NCBI GenBank assembly: GCA_036925085.1 | Contig: JAUPFP010000029.1 | Span: 186,001 to 250,000 of the forward strand | Source: Brachycybe producta | Taxonomy: Eukaryota; Arthropoda; Diplopoda; Playtdesmida; Andrognathidae | Direction: 5' to 3' | Length of the DNA stretch: 64,000 bases | In this document: positions 9,863-21,414 of the stretch, piece by piece | Position numbering within the stretch: position 1 is the first letter of the stretch | Layout: every line of letters starts with the position of its first letter | The notes under the pieces: model-generated | Seen by the model: the letters and a program-made list of their open reading frames with translations, nothing else | The model's database searches: none | Told to the model about the DNA's origin: nothing | Position numbers and translations under genes: made by a program

Positions 9863-11823
9863 AATGTGCGTTTTTTTGTCTTGTTTGTGTAGTGTTTTTT
9901 TTCTTTCGTGCATACTTTGAACTAAAAAGGTGGTTCTTTTTTTAGTTAGTAGTTTTTCATTATTTTAAAATTATCTTTTGTTGTATGAATTACATAAAAG
10001 TAAATCAATATGCAATTAAATGTGAAATAATACATTTTATATGCTCAATTAAATTTGTCATGTTTACAAAACGTATATTTGTATGATGATTACTGTGTTA
10101 TGAACATTTTCATATCAGCGCAAATTAATCATATAAATACAATAAAAATGACCCTACAATCATGTGGCCTCTTGTCTTTATTTTTAACTGCAGTATTTGG
10201 CTAGGAGGCTGAGAAGTAATTGTTCACATGAATCGGATTGCATAGAGTTACAAACGAAGAAATCACTAATCTCATATTATATAAAGAATTTGTTTTGTTA
10301 ATCTCGTTAAATTAATCCATAAAATCTATGATCAAATCTGCTAATGGATGGAAATTTAGCCTGCTCAAAAGAAGACGTTTTACGGTCATAAAATAGTGAA
10401 TTTCGTCATTAAGGTGAAGTTTCCCCTTCATCTTTATATTTTTAAGTAATAAAACACCATCTGCTACACTTCTCACGTACTTTTAATGTGATTAAATTCA
10501 ATTAATGGTCTCAATACGTTTGAGTAAGTTTGCCAGACGCTCTTGATTGATAGTACATTAAAAACTAACTAAACACTTTAAATCTGGCCAAAACTTGGCC
10601 ACATCCCTTATATCCATATATTACAGATGATGTATGCAATTAAACATACTTAATGTATGTATATTAGCCTAGCATGTTTGACATCAAATGCATTTTAAAG
10701 CATATGCATTAAATATTTATTGTTGTTTTAAAGTGCATTATACAAAAAAAATAATTTAATAAAATTAAAAAAATATATAAAATTTTTGAAAAAGTAATAT
10801 TCTAATTTTATATCATTTTTAAAAGCCAAACAGGCTACACAATAATTTGCATAGGAATTAACTCCAAACATTAAAAAAAATAACTGATGGACACAGACAT
10901 TATGCCTACAGTGTATTATCATGAATAAATATAATCAGTGACAAGTGCGTTTGTATCAATTTGTTCAAAATATATACAGTTATAGATTTGGCAGCTACCT
11001 GAATCCGATCTGTAATTTGTAAAGTGGTTTTAAAAGTATCTGTTGTTGTTGTTGTTTTCATCTCTATAGCATCATTAAAAATTCTTTTATTTTCAACTAT
11101 TTCTGATCCTATTTCCGTGCATACACATTGAAATGTGAGAGATACTTTTGTGACATCCATAATTTCGACATCAGATTTCAAATTTGATGCAACACAACAA
11201 TTCGTTTACTTACCCACTTGTATTTATTTTTGAAGAAGAAAAAAAAAACCAATCGTGCTATTGCATTTGCAATATTGTTATTCATTGTGTATATGCTGTG
11301 TATTTATGTTTTAATAAGTTTAGAATAAAAACAAAAATGTGAACCTATTTTAAAAATATTTCTTAGCAAACAAGATTTTTCCTAAGAAGGGTGTCGATTG
11401 CAAATAATAATTTTACTAATAAAGAATGAGTGAGTCTCCGAGAAAAGATCTCGATTCTGAAGCAATTTATTTCCTCAAAATAATTCTTGCTCAGAGTTGA
11501 GTAAAATAGTAGACGGTTTCTATCTACATGTATATACTGTATTTGTTGAACTGATCCGGAAATTCATTTCAACCTATAGTGTATTTTGTTAGAAAGAAAA
11601 AGGGGAGGGACCGTAAATTTAAAATATTCAATAGAGTCACGTTTGTATGGAGGGCCCTAAATGCTTTAAATCCTCCTTTTAAATATCCAGATTCATCAAA
11701 ATTTTACTTACAAAAACGTTTTATCATCTCAACTTCAGGCGTAAAATTAAATAGTACTTTGTAGAATTTTCATTTTGTATTTTAAAATAGCTAAAAAAAA
11801 ACTGTTTTATTTATTATCAAAAA
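9863..11823. other. Intergenic DNA between ANAPC10 and the relaxin receptor
   Basis: About 2 kb of AT-rich sequence. One minus-strand open frame at 10906-11181 is noted separately. Otherwise nothing but A/T runs and weak open frames; the receptor's promoter should be in the last few hundred bases, but no clear TATA or initiator could be chosen. Confidence 0.4.
10990..11190 (-). other. Unassigned possible exon or decayed coding piece
   Basis: A minus-strand frame reads KSDVEIMDVTKVSLTF, then a Cys pair (QCVC), an acidic/hydrophilic stretch, a run of Thr, and TLQITDRIQ before a GTAGCT donor-like site. The residue make-up is less like AT-rich noise than other open frames here. I do not recognise a family and see no partner exons. 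Confidence 0.2.
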
Positions 11824-14800
11824 ATGTTCTTTATTTTTCTTCTTGTACTTCTTATTTCAAAAGAAGTTACTTTGGCTTCTAAAGGTAAGACATGTATTTA
11901 TTTTATTAATTTAATTAATTGACTATATTATGCGAGATTGTCCAGGGAAAAAAAAGTTATTTTCTAATTAAATCTAGTCACAAAATAATTACTAACTCTA
12001 GTGATGGTTTTTATTAATTGTAACTATTTTAGAATTTTCAAAAATTAAAAACTGTTTTATTATGTATTATTTTTTTTTACAATATTTTTAATTTGTAATA
12101 ATGGTTTATAAACGCCTGATAACCGAACTTCTTATTACTCTGCTTTTTATTAGCAACTTGAAAGTATTTTGTAAACTAGAAGAGTAGCTGAATCATGTGA
12201 GGAGCATTTTTATGTTCCAATCTTAAAAAATAAACTTCACATGAACCAACATTATCCAAAAATAATAGTCTGTTAACATCCAAGAACTTAAAATTTGGTC
12301 ATTTTGCCATAAAATAAAAACTTTTTTTTTGTAAAAAATATCAACTTCTAAATAGTCTACAACTACTGTTCTAGTTTGTAAAACACTTTCAAGTCGAGGG
12401 ACATTTACACTTTAAACTAAACTGAATTAAATGTGATCTTTTCGATATAATTCCAATAATAATTAATTATTCTAATTTAGTAAGAAGCATTTATTTTAAG
12501 CGAAATTAAACTTTTTATTTAAAACTGCTCGAATTTCCACTGCCATTTAGAAATATCACATGCATTTTTATTTCCATGTTAGTTTAGAATATATTTTCTG
12601 AAACTTATTACATAATTAACAATTAGTAATTTTAGAAAATTATAAAAAAGTTTAAAAAAAACAATAATTATGTTCTTATGAAAATGTAAAAAGTCACACT
12701 TTCTTAAATCACTTTATAAATTTGTAAATAATTTACATTAACTAAGAATGGACGTTGATTGAGCATAATGACTCCCATTTTAGAGGGTACATTTTGATAC
12801 ATTTAACTCATAATATTATGAATTCACTTTCTTCTTTGCTTTAAAAGTCCTTTGTTAATTGCACGACTTTTAAGAAAGTTAATTTGCAGTTTCTGAATGA
12901 AGTGCTTATGACGTTCGTTTTTATTTTTAAATAGCAAACTTGTCAATGACACACACATAATGTATATTAATAATAATTAATAATCAATCACCATAATAAT
13001 GTATTTCCTTTCAATACTTGTTTTTCTCGTTGCAAATTTATTTCACAATTAAATTCCATGATAGACGCAACAGATTATTTCCAAATAGAACTCGTAAATG
13101 TTGAGTAAATTGTAAAGAAATGGAATAAAAAAGCGACGGGGACAAAACGGAGGGCAAACAAACATTACACAGAACTTATACAGAAAAACAAACCATTTTT
13201 TGAATACCAGTAAAAAAAATATTGATAAAATTTGAAATTATTTTTGAGTGTCTCCTAAACAACTTCACATTTTGTCACAAAAATTTAGTTTGTTTAAATT
13301 GATTTCAGTATTTATTATTTTGATTCTATACAAAACGTGCCAAGTTATAATGTCACATATATATGTGTCTTTTTTAATATTGTGATTATTATTGTTTATA
13401 GTAAAACAATGTGTAGTTCGAAATTGTTGATGTTATGCTTTTCTTTAAACTTCCATTGTTAAACTTCCATTGATTTATGAGTAGATTTCATTTACGACTA
13501 ATGGTGACTACCCTATAAGGGGACCTTTTGCGACCCAATGGTGGAGTAGGCCGATCCCCAGATATTTACATTAGGCAGCTTAGGTTTTGGTCACTCTTAT
13601 GTGGCCATATAAGACTAGATGGAGTCAAGCACCCTTTAGAATGTACTGTGTCTTATTTTAGTTTCTTGTTATTTTATCGTAGTTCTTCTACACATGACCT
13701 ATACGATATCGTAAAATGATACCCTGAATATTAAAAAATGTACATGGCACATTGTTTATTGTTAAAATATACCCTAATGTTTATCTCAAAATAGCAAACA
13801 TAACTTGGTCATATGTTATGTCCAATTTCACCCTAACTTGTTTTTTTTTTAACTTTTTAAGTTTACATTTTATACATTATAAAATTACAATTATCTTTCT
13901 TTTTTTAACAGCAAAATAATCACAATTATCATTTGCATCATAAACAATTATCGCTCATCTGCTTATCACATAATAGGGTTTCGGATGGTTTTTCGATGGA
14001 TGTTAAAAATTTTCATAAGATTGCTAGTAATATGCAAATATCGAGAAATAATAATCCTTTTGTGAAATGCGGAAACATGAACCCCTTAAAAGGTAAAATG
14101 GAAAGAGAAAACCCCACATTTAATTGGAAAGACATGTTTCGATTTTGCATACAAATAACAATAGGAGAGAGACAGAGAAAGTTTAACAAATAAATTGCAA
14201 CAGATGGTCATTATTCATTAATAAGGAATGGGCATAAGATACATGTATGAAATTCTTTTTGAAAAAATGCTTCTTTATACAAAATATATTTCTTATTCTT
14301 GTAGTAATTTTTGTTTTTATAAAGTATATATATATATATATTAAGCCAGGTCTGTGTGTGTGTGTCACAAAAAACCTTGTAGCACGTCGGAATTTATATA
14401 AATTTAAATGAATAAATGAACCACTTTTTTTCTCAAGGTCAACATTATGACCATGATATTAAATAGAAGAGGGGGGGGAAGGTTGGAAAGTGTAGATGGG
14501 GGGAGAGAGAGAAACGTGGAGGGGGAAAAAGTGGAAGGGAGAAACTGAAATTGAAATGAAAGGAGTAAAAAAGGAAAAAACGACGCGCATGCGCACATTT
14601 ATCTGTGAATTTTGCTCCCGTCATTTATGACGGGTTACCCCACTAATTTTAATATAAAACAATACAATAGGTGTGTTCTGAAAAGCATACAGAAACTAAA
14701 GATGAGGCTATTTATAATTTACGTAAAAATCTACTCTATTTATAATGAATTAAGTTATTTTAAGAACATCATCAACTTGAATAAAATTCATTTATCCGAA

Positions 14801-17800
14801 TTTATATTTTTATATTTTTATGATAAAATAGTTTCATTGATTGTTTTTTTTTTAGAAAATAATGGCTGTTCAAAAGAAGAACGTCTTTGTGGAAACATTA
14901 GAAAAATTTGTCTTGCAAGAATATTTTTTTGTGATAACCATGTAGATTGTGACAATGGTGAAGACGAACAACGATGTAGTAAGTAAACATAATAAATAAA
15001 TTTATAATTCACATAATAAAATAACCACATTTACTAAATACGTTTTTGAATTTGTTCACATTTTCATGTTTAACCTTGAATTCAGTTGGGAATTTAATAT
15101 AAATACACACATATAAAATCATTAAAATTAAAATTATATGGAGTTAATATGAGTAATGTAAAAAAAAATACTCGTCTTAATTTCAAACTTGGTTGAATGT
15201 TGTAATTAGTAATTACTCTTCTAACTCTATAATTGCATTTCTTTTTTCATATTAGTTATAGAGAAGTTTCTTAAAACGTTTGTTCTTGTGGCCAAAGTGG
15301 ATATGTACACACAATATCTAAATTCGGCATCTGTAGCTAGTGATTTTTTTTTAATTTACTCAATGAAAGAGTTGAAAAAGAAGCCAAATAAAATTCTAGT
15401 AGTTACCAAGTCTAGAGAAATAATATACTTTCAAAATGTTTTAGCTGTCAAATTTAGCACTAAATGACATTTAAAAAAATACTTAGTATAGACTAACGTT
15501 TCTTTATTTTTTCGTCATTATTAAAAGTGTAATTTAGAGGTTTCAAAAATGTGCAGTCATATTGGAAAAAAACTAAACATCTACAAAATGGTCATCCTGT
15601 GTCCAATATAATATAATACTGTATAAAGCTAAGGAAAATTAGTGACAACCCCACATGAAAGCTTAATTTCATCGATTTCTGTCATTAGTTCATGAAATTT
15701 TTTATTAAAATAAAAAGTACATATATTTTAGAACATCTTTATATAAAAAAAAATTGTCAATTTTGAATTAACAAATTTTATTTTAATTGTTTTTAATCTG
15801 TAAAAAAAGACCCTGAAAATTACTCAAGTGATATTTAGTTTGGTCATGTTTAGAATTTTATTGTTATACGGCAAAAATCTTGGCATACATTTCAAATTTA
15901 TAAAAAAAAAATAGATTATTGTGTACGGTATAAATTTTAACTAATAATAATTATTAAAACAGAATTAACAAGAAGTTAACAGTTACATTTTCATTGCTAT
16001 TTATTTTTCCATAGCTGTATGATTGCATTATTATTAATATTATAATGAAGAATAAGCCGTCATTGACTTTTGCAGATGGCCAGCCGTTAAATTCTAGCAA
16101 CCATTTTCCTTCGCCAGTACCCCGTTTGAATGAAACAATTTCTAAAAATTGCAGTAAATATATTTTTTCTAATTATAAAAATGAAGATGTGTCGTGTGTT
16201 TATTAATTAGAGAATTTCTTCTTATTTACTAGGTTTGTCTGATTATCCGAATGGTTGCAGTTGTAAGTGGGTGACCGGTTTAAAATGTACAAGTCTTCAG
16301 CTAAAATGGGTTCCTTCATATATAAATGGCAGCCTTACTTTATTGTAATTCAAATACAAGCTCCATATCTACATTCTGAGTGGAACCAAAAACAATGCCT
16401 TTGTTTGACATGTGAACTTATATCTAGCTAACCATAACAAGTTAGAAAGTTCTAATTTGAATCGTGTGTTATTAATTTTAATCATCTTTATAAATTTAAT
16501 ATAATAACATTTTTAAGTTAATAATTAAATTAAAATGTTTAACTTTGTTTCTTTTACTGAAGGCATTTTTTTTTAGAAATGCGAATTTTTTTTTTAAAAC
16601 TTGATTTTTTTTCTATCTCAGAATATTAAATAACAACAGCATACATTCATTGTCAAGAAGGGATTTTGAAAATTATGGATATTTAAAAGATCTGTAAGCT
16701 ACAACTTTGAAAATTATGCATCTTTGAATACTTCCATAAAATTTAAATGCATTAAACTTCTCATTTGTTTTTAATTATATATTTAGTCGGTTAATAGCCA
16801 ATCAAATCAACAAAATTGAACCCGATACATTTGTTAATAACAAATATCTCAATACAATGTAAGATAATCATAGGTTTGTTACCTCTACAACATTATTTTA
16901 ATGTATTATGACGAATGTTTATGATTTTTTATATAAAGAAATCTGAACAACAACAAATTGGATTCTATGTCTGTGTCACTCTTTTCTGGATTAAAGAATT
17001 TAGAATGGCTGTAAGTAGCAACACAAAACGTCTAAATATAGGCACACATCATTAATGAAGAAAAAAATGCAATTATTTTCAAATTAAGTTACCTCAACGA
17101 CAATCGACTACAAGGTATTAATTTAAATTTATTTAACGACACTCCAAATCTTAAAATGTTGTAAGTCATATTTATTCACATGTCCAACTAGTCAAATTAT
17201 ACAAATTATTTTTCATTGTAATTTTTTTAAAGACATATGGCTCACAACAAATTGAAACTTACTGAACAAGTATTTCCAGATTTGAAATCCCTGACTACTC
17301 TGTGAGTATATTTATAATTATTATACTGTATTGCGTTAGTTCATTTTCATCCTTAATGTCTTGCGTGTATGCATCCTTAATGTCTTGCGTGTATGCATCC
17401 TTAATGTCTTGCGTGTATGCATCCTTAATGTCTTGCGTGTATGCATCCTTAATGTCTTGCGTGTATGCAGTGATTGCCCACCTTTATCCCTAAGCACATT
17501 TTCTCTATTGCCTCGTTTATACACGGAGTGTTCCATTTTGAGATAGGCTCAACTATTACTATGTCAACAAAAAATACGTTTTTTATATTAACTTTTCACT
17601 TGAGAAACATTTGTGCAAAAACGTAATTTTCGTTTAGTATAAAAAGTACGACGGAACTTTTTTTTGCAGAAGTTTTATCATTGCGTTAGGAAAACAAGTT
17701 AGCAAAACAAACCTTAAAATGCATCTTTCTTTGAAAAAGAAGAGTTATAATATTGTTGTTTATATCAATTTTTCTTATTATAAAGTGATCTAAATGGCAA

Positions 17801-20742
17801 TGAACTTGAAGTAATTAATGAAGAAATATTTAGGAATCTAATTAATTTGGATGTTTTGTAAGTAAAATAATGTGATGAAACAATTCTAAACTGAAACAAT
17901 AACTTATAAATTTCAATTTATAAAGGGATCTTAGTAATAATAAAATTCACGATGTTGATAGCCGTGCATTCTACAACCTTCCAGCTTTAGCAGATTTGTA
18001 AGTTTTATTGAATAAATTTATTTCTTTATAGATTTGTAATTTATTTAATTATTGTTCTTTATTTCTTTTCTTTAGAGATTTGTCAAACAATCGTATTTCA
18101 TTATTGAAAGAAAAAACTTTCATATATTCAAAAAATCTTACGAAATTGTAAGATAATTATTATAGGCCTAATTTCTTGGCCTAATTATTTTTGTTTTACT
18201 TTATTTTTCTTGTATTTTTTAAATAGATCATTAACGTCAAATCCCATTATATTTCTAGAAAGTACATTTCAACATCTAAATACATTAAACTCATTGTAAG
18301 TATTATTGGTGATTCGGACGATGATGCAAAGAAAATTCTCATAAATAATCCGTCTTTTTTTTTTTAAAAAATGTATAGGCGCATCGAGGGTATCGAAATC
18401 GATAACATAACAATGTCCATTTTCAGTCCGATGGAAAACCTTGAATACATGTAAAAGCAACAATGCAACGACCAATGCTATACCTACCTCATCCGAAGAA
18501 GAAGAAGCTTGTGACATCATAGAGACTGACGAAAAATTTAGGATTTTGTCATTTTGTATCCTAAAAAGGGGGTAATTACATAAGAATTCAAGAATGCTTT
18601 TTTATTTAAACTGTTGAAAACGTTTGAACGTTGAAACGTTGAACGTTAAAAACGTTTTATCCGAATAAATGACACAATCTTAAATTTTTCGTCAATCCCT
18701 ATGACTTCACAAGCTTCTTCTTAGGATGAGGAAGAGTAGAGGTTAGAGGATTTTATGTAGTTGGCTGTCCATAGCGTTCGATAATTTTATGCATTGGATT
18801 AATTTTTTTAAAAAGCAAAAAGACATTGCGGAAAATCTAAAAAATATAAGTATTTACTTTTGAGATCGAGAAATAGCCCCCTAGTTTGCCTAGGCATAAA
18901 TGCGCCACGTAGACATATATATATTATGGTTTTTTAAAAAAATAATTTGTGTTGCAGTTATTTCAAAAAGTTTCACTACTGCAGTTACGCTCCTCATGTG
19001 AGAGTTTGCAAACCCAACAATGATGGTGTTTCTTCCACAACCGATCTTTTGGCCAATACGGTATTGAGGTACAGTGTTTGGATAGTGGCCACTCTCACTT
19101 GCATAGGGAATGCCATTGTAATATTTGGACGTCTTGCCTCCAAAGAAGAAAACAATAGTTGGCCTATCTTTATTCGAAGTCTTTCCGGTAAGTTTTTTTC
19201 GGATAAATTAAAAAAACAAAAACACAAACATTTGACGAATTTTACAAAATGTTTCACATAAAAATAGCAATATATGTTCTGGTGTAAATAAAATAATGCA
19301 TTTTTTTTTAAGTTCAGTTGTACCAGAACACAATTTGGCTTATATCTTTCTGCTTTGTCAATGCAATTCACATGCTGCAATTGGACTTTTGTTCCTCTGC
19401 CACAGGCCTTCTTGGCTGCTTGCAGAGTAATTTTTTCAAATTCAAATGATAATTACAATTCACATTGTTATAGCGGCTGATTTTCTAATGGGAATCTACT
19501 TATTCGTGATCGGAAGCCACGATCGAGCGTACCGTGGCTGCTATAAGTACGAAGCGCACGAATGGATGTCCAGTTGGCGGTGTACCCTATCTGGAATCAT
19601 GGCAATGATATCGTCCGAAACCTCGATTATGATCCTCTCGTTTTTGACAGTGGAGCGATTCTATTGCATCACTTGTCCCTACAGAAGTTCTCCCCTGACG
19701 AGAAAAGCGGCTCGTCTGAGTATGCTCATTATCTGGGCAATGGGTTTTTTAATTGCAATAATACCAGCCCTTCGCTGGAACGATTCCAATGAGTTTTACG
19801 GTTCTAATGGAATGTGTGTCCCATTGCACATTGACGATCCTTTCATTACTGGATGGCAATACTCGGCCTTCGTATTTTTAGGAATCAATGGCATAAGTGT
19901 GGTACTCATCACTTTCTGTTACGTGAAGATGTATTTTAGTATCCTTAGAACTCGAATGGATGCTTCTACCATCACTTTTATGGTGTCTGAAACACAATTA
20001 GTATTTCGGTTATTTTTCATCGTTTTGACGGACTGTCTCTGTTGGACACCAATCATCCTACTCAAATTGATAGCCATATTTAATTGGATGATTATACCAG
20101 GTTATATCAATTTGATATCCTATTTTATTAGCCATCAATGTTCATTTCTCATGTATTTTGGTTTGCAGTTGATTTGTACGCTTGGCTAATCGTATTCGTC
20201 CTTCCGATCAACAGTGCGATTAATCCTTTTTTGTACACCTTTACAACTAAAAAGTATCGCGCAAAGATTGGCACATTGAGGCTACATTTAAACGAATTTC
20301 TTCGAAAGACTTCGGACAAATTCAAAAATCCAACAAGAAGCCGTAAGAAGAAGAAGAAGACTTTGAATAATTTCTTTTTGAATCATTGAAAAAATGAAAA
20401 CACTATGGCCAATTAATATTATATTATTAGCAATAGTAATAATATTAATTAATAGTACTTAATTAGTTCATTTTGACGTGATAAAAAGAGTGCACTTTTA
20501 AGTGACATTTTTCAACACATCTTGAAGTTTTTCATTAAATTACAGATGAAATTAGGAGCGGGTGTTGCGATTGTAGGAGACACAAAACGAACGATTACGA
20601 TTCCACAAACAGTGACATTACGTCTCCCGAGACAAACATCGATTACCAATGCAATGCACAAGATTTGTCCAGAATTTCGGTTGTTTGTGCAGAAACAGAA
20701 ACAAATAGCATCACAAAATGGATCCACGAATCTGTTCTATAA
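11824..20742 (+). CDS. Relaxin/INSL-type receptor (LDLa-LRR-GPCR, RXFP/Lgr3-4 family)
   Basis: Class A GPCR for relaxin-like peptides. Exons: 11824-11884 (signal peptide MFFIFLLVLLISKEVTLASK), 14856-14978 (LDLa, six Cys, ending DCDNGEDEQRC), 16076-16153 (linker), 16233-16344 (LRR N-cap), then ten single-LRR exons of 69 or 72 nt, all in the same phase: 16622-16693, 16787-16858, 16939-17010, 17089-17160, 17233-17301, 17786-17857, 17926-17997, 18076-18147, 18227-18295, 18379-18450; then 18958-19187 (hinge FKKFHYCSYAPHVRVCKPN and TM1), 19474-20100 (TM2-6: AADFLMGIYLFVIG; ERF in place of DRY; CWTPI in TM6) and 20169 onward (TM7, NPFLY). The last exon either reads to TGA at 20389 (721 residues, Lys-rich end) or splices at 20342 to 20546-20742 (771 residues). 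All joins keep frame. RXFP1/2 also have one LDLa and ten LRRs; orthology to Lgr3 or Lgr4 is not decided. Confidence 0.95.
12150..12410. mobile_element. MITE, family A, copy 4 (diverged)
   Basis: Left: AGTATTTTGTAAACTAGAAG, GTAGCTGAATCATGTGAGGA, CAATCTTAAAAAATAAACTT; right: ACTACTGTTCTAGTTTGTAA AACACTTTCAAG. Same layout as the other copies but more diverged. It lies in the first intron of the relaxin receptor gene. Confidence 0.6.
17348..17467 (+). repeat. Minisatellite, five identical 24-bp units
   Basis: Five perfect tandem copies of a 24-bp unit (CATCCTTAATGTCTTG plus CGTGTATG) inside the receptor intron 17302-17785. As 24 is a multiple of three the array stays open in two strands, which explains spurious open frames there. 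Perfect identity points to recent expansion or homogenisation. Confidence 0.95.
18484..18735. mobile_element. MITE, family D, copy 1
   Basis: Long inverted arms: left CCTCATCCGAAGAAGAAGAA, GCTTGTGACATCATAGAGAC, GACGAAAAATTTAGGATTTT; right AAATTTTTCGTCAATCCCTA, TGACTTCACAAGCTTCTTCT, TAGGATGAGG. Arms are about 65 bp. No coding sequence. It lies in the receptor intron before the TM1 exon. Confidence 0.75.
20546..20742 (+). CDS. Alternative (probably main) last coding exon of the relaxin receptor
   Basis: TACAG acceptor at 20541-20545. Joined to the GCC|GTAAGA donor at 20342/20343 it stays in frame for 65 codons to TAA at 20740-20742. The tail is Ser/Thr- and Asp/Glu-rich with a Cys cluster (SGCCDCRRHKTNDYDS), as expected of a GPCR tail with palmitoylation and phosphorylation sites. 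Retaining the 203-nt intron would instead give RKKKKKTLNNFFLNH and stop at 20389. Splicing is inferred from the sites and reading frame only. Confidence 0.7.
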
Positions 20743-21414
20743 TTTAACGTTTCACATTTTTTATTTCTACTATACAATTTCATTAATTTTGTACATTTTT
20801 CATCGTCTTCATATACATTATAAATACATTTCTTTTGTCCGTTTTTAATTCAAGTAATTATTTAAGACAATATGGTAGTTTAGATTTCTACCTTAATTTA
20901 TAAGTCATTGCCCAGATCGGTGTCTACCTCATTGTATACAACTTATAAATATTAATTATTATATAAATTATCCTCTTTAGTATTTGGTGACGACACACAT
21001 CTTAAAATGTAAGCCTTATATTGATCATATATATTGTTGTACAATTATCGTTTCATTTGAAATGTGATGATTTGAACTACATCTAGCTAAAACAATAAAC
21101 TCATACTTTCCACAAATCATATTCTAAAAATGGCTTCAATTAAATTCTGGCTTATCACACTATGCCCACCCGGGCCACCCTACTTTTTCCTAACTCCCCT
21201 GAATTCGAAATTTTGGCTAAAAAATATGAAATACACAACATTTAGACTGTTTGTTTTGTTTTTTATTGAATATAAATAATTTTGTTTAAGCACATTACAA
21301 AAACAGTTTGTCAATTTAACATTTTTACCATTCTAAAATTAGTAAATTACAAATAAAGCGAGTTAATCTGATATTTAAATGCGAGTGAGAATGAAAAAAT
21401 GAATCGGATGAATT
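20743..21414. other. Convergent 3' region of the receptor and GM2A-like copy 1
   Basis: AT-rich, no exon seen. An AATAAA on the plus strand near 21094 could end the receptor transcript. The neighbouring minus-strand gene brings its own signal at 21262-21267. Confidence 0.5.
21262..21267 (-). terminator. Polyadenylation signal of GM2A-like copy 1
   Basis: AATAAA on the minus strand about 150 bp after the stop codon at 21415-21417. Confidence 0.55.

Noticed and set aside
11579-11764. 61-residue frame before the receptor signal-peptide exon
   Set aside because: No family wording and no splice logic; could be 5' UTR or chance.
13926-14193. 86-residue frame in receptor intron 1
   Set aside because: Does not contain an LDLa cysteine pattern, and the flanking exons already join in phase without it.
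17302-17546. Three repetitive open frames on both strands, or a CRISPR-like array
   Set aside because: Produced by the 24-bp minisatellite; units abut without spacers and the host is an animal.
19310-19473. Possible extra receptor exon between TM1 and TM2
   Set aside because: The exons at 18958-19187 and 19474-20100 join in phase and give the continuous RXFP sequence FIRSLSG-AADFLMGIYLF.
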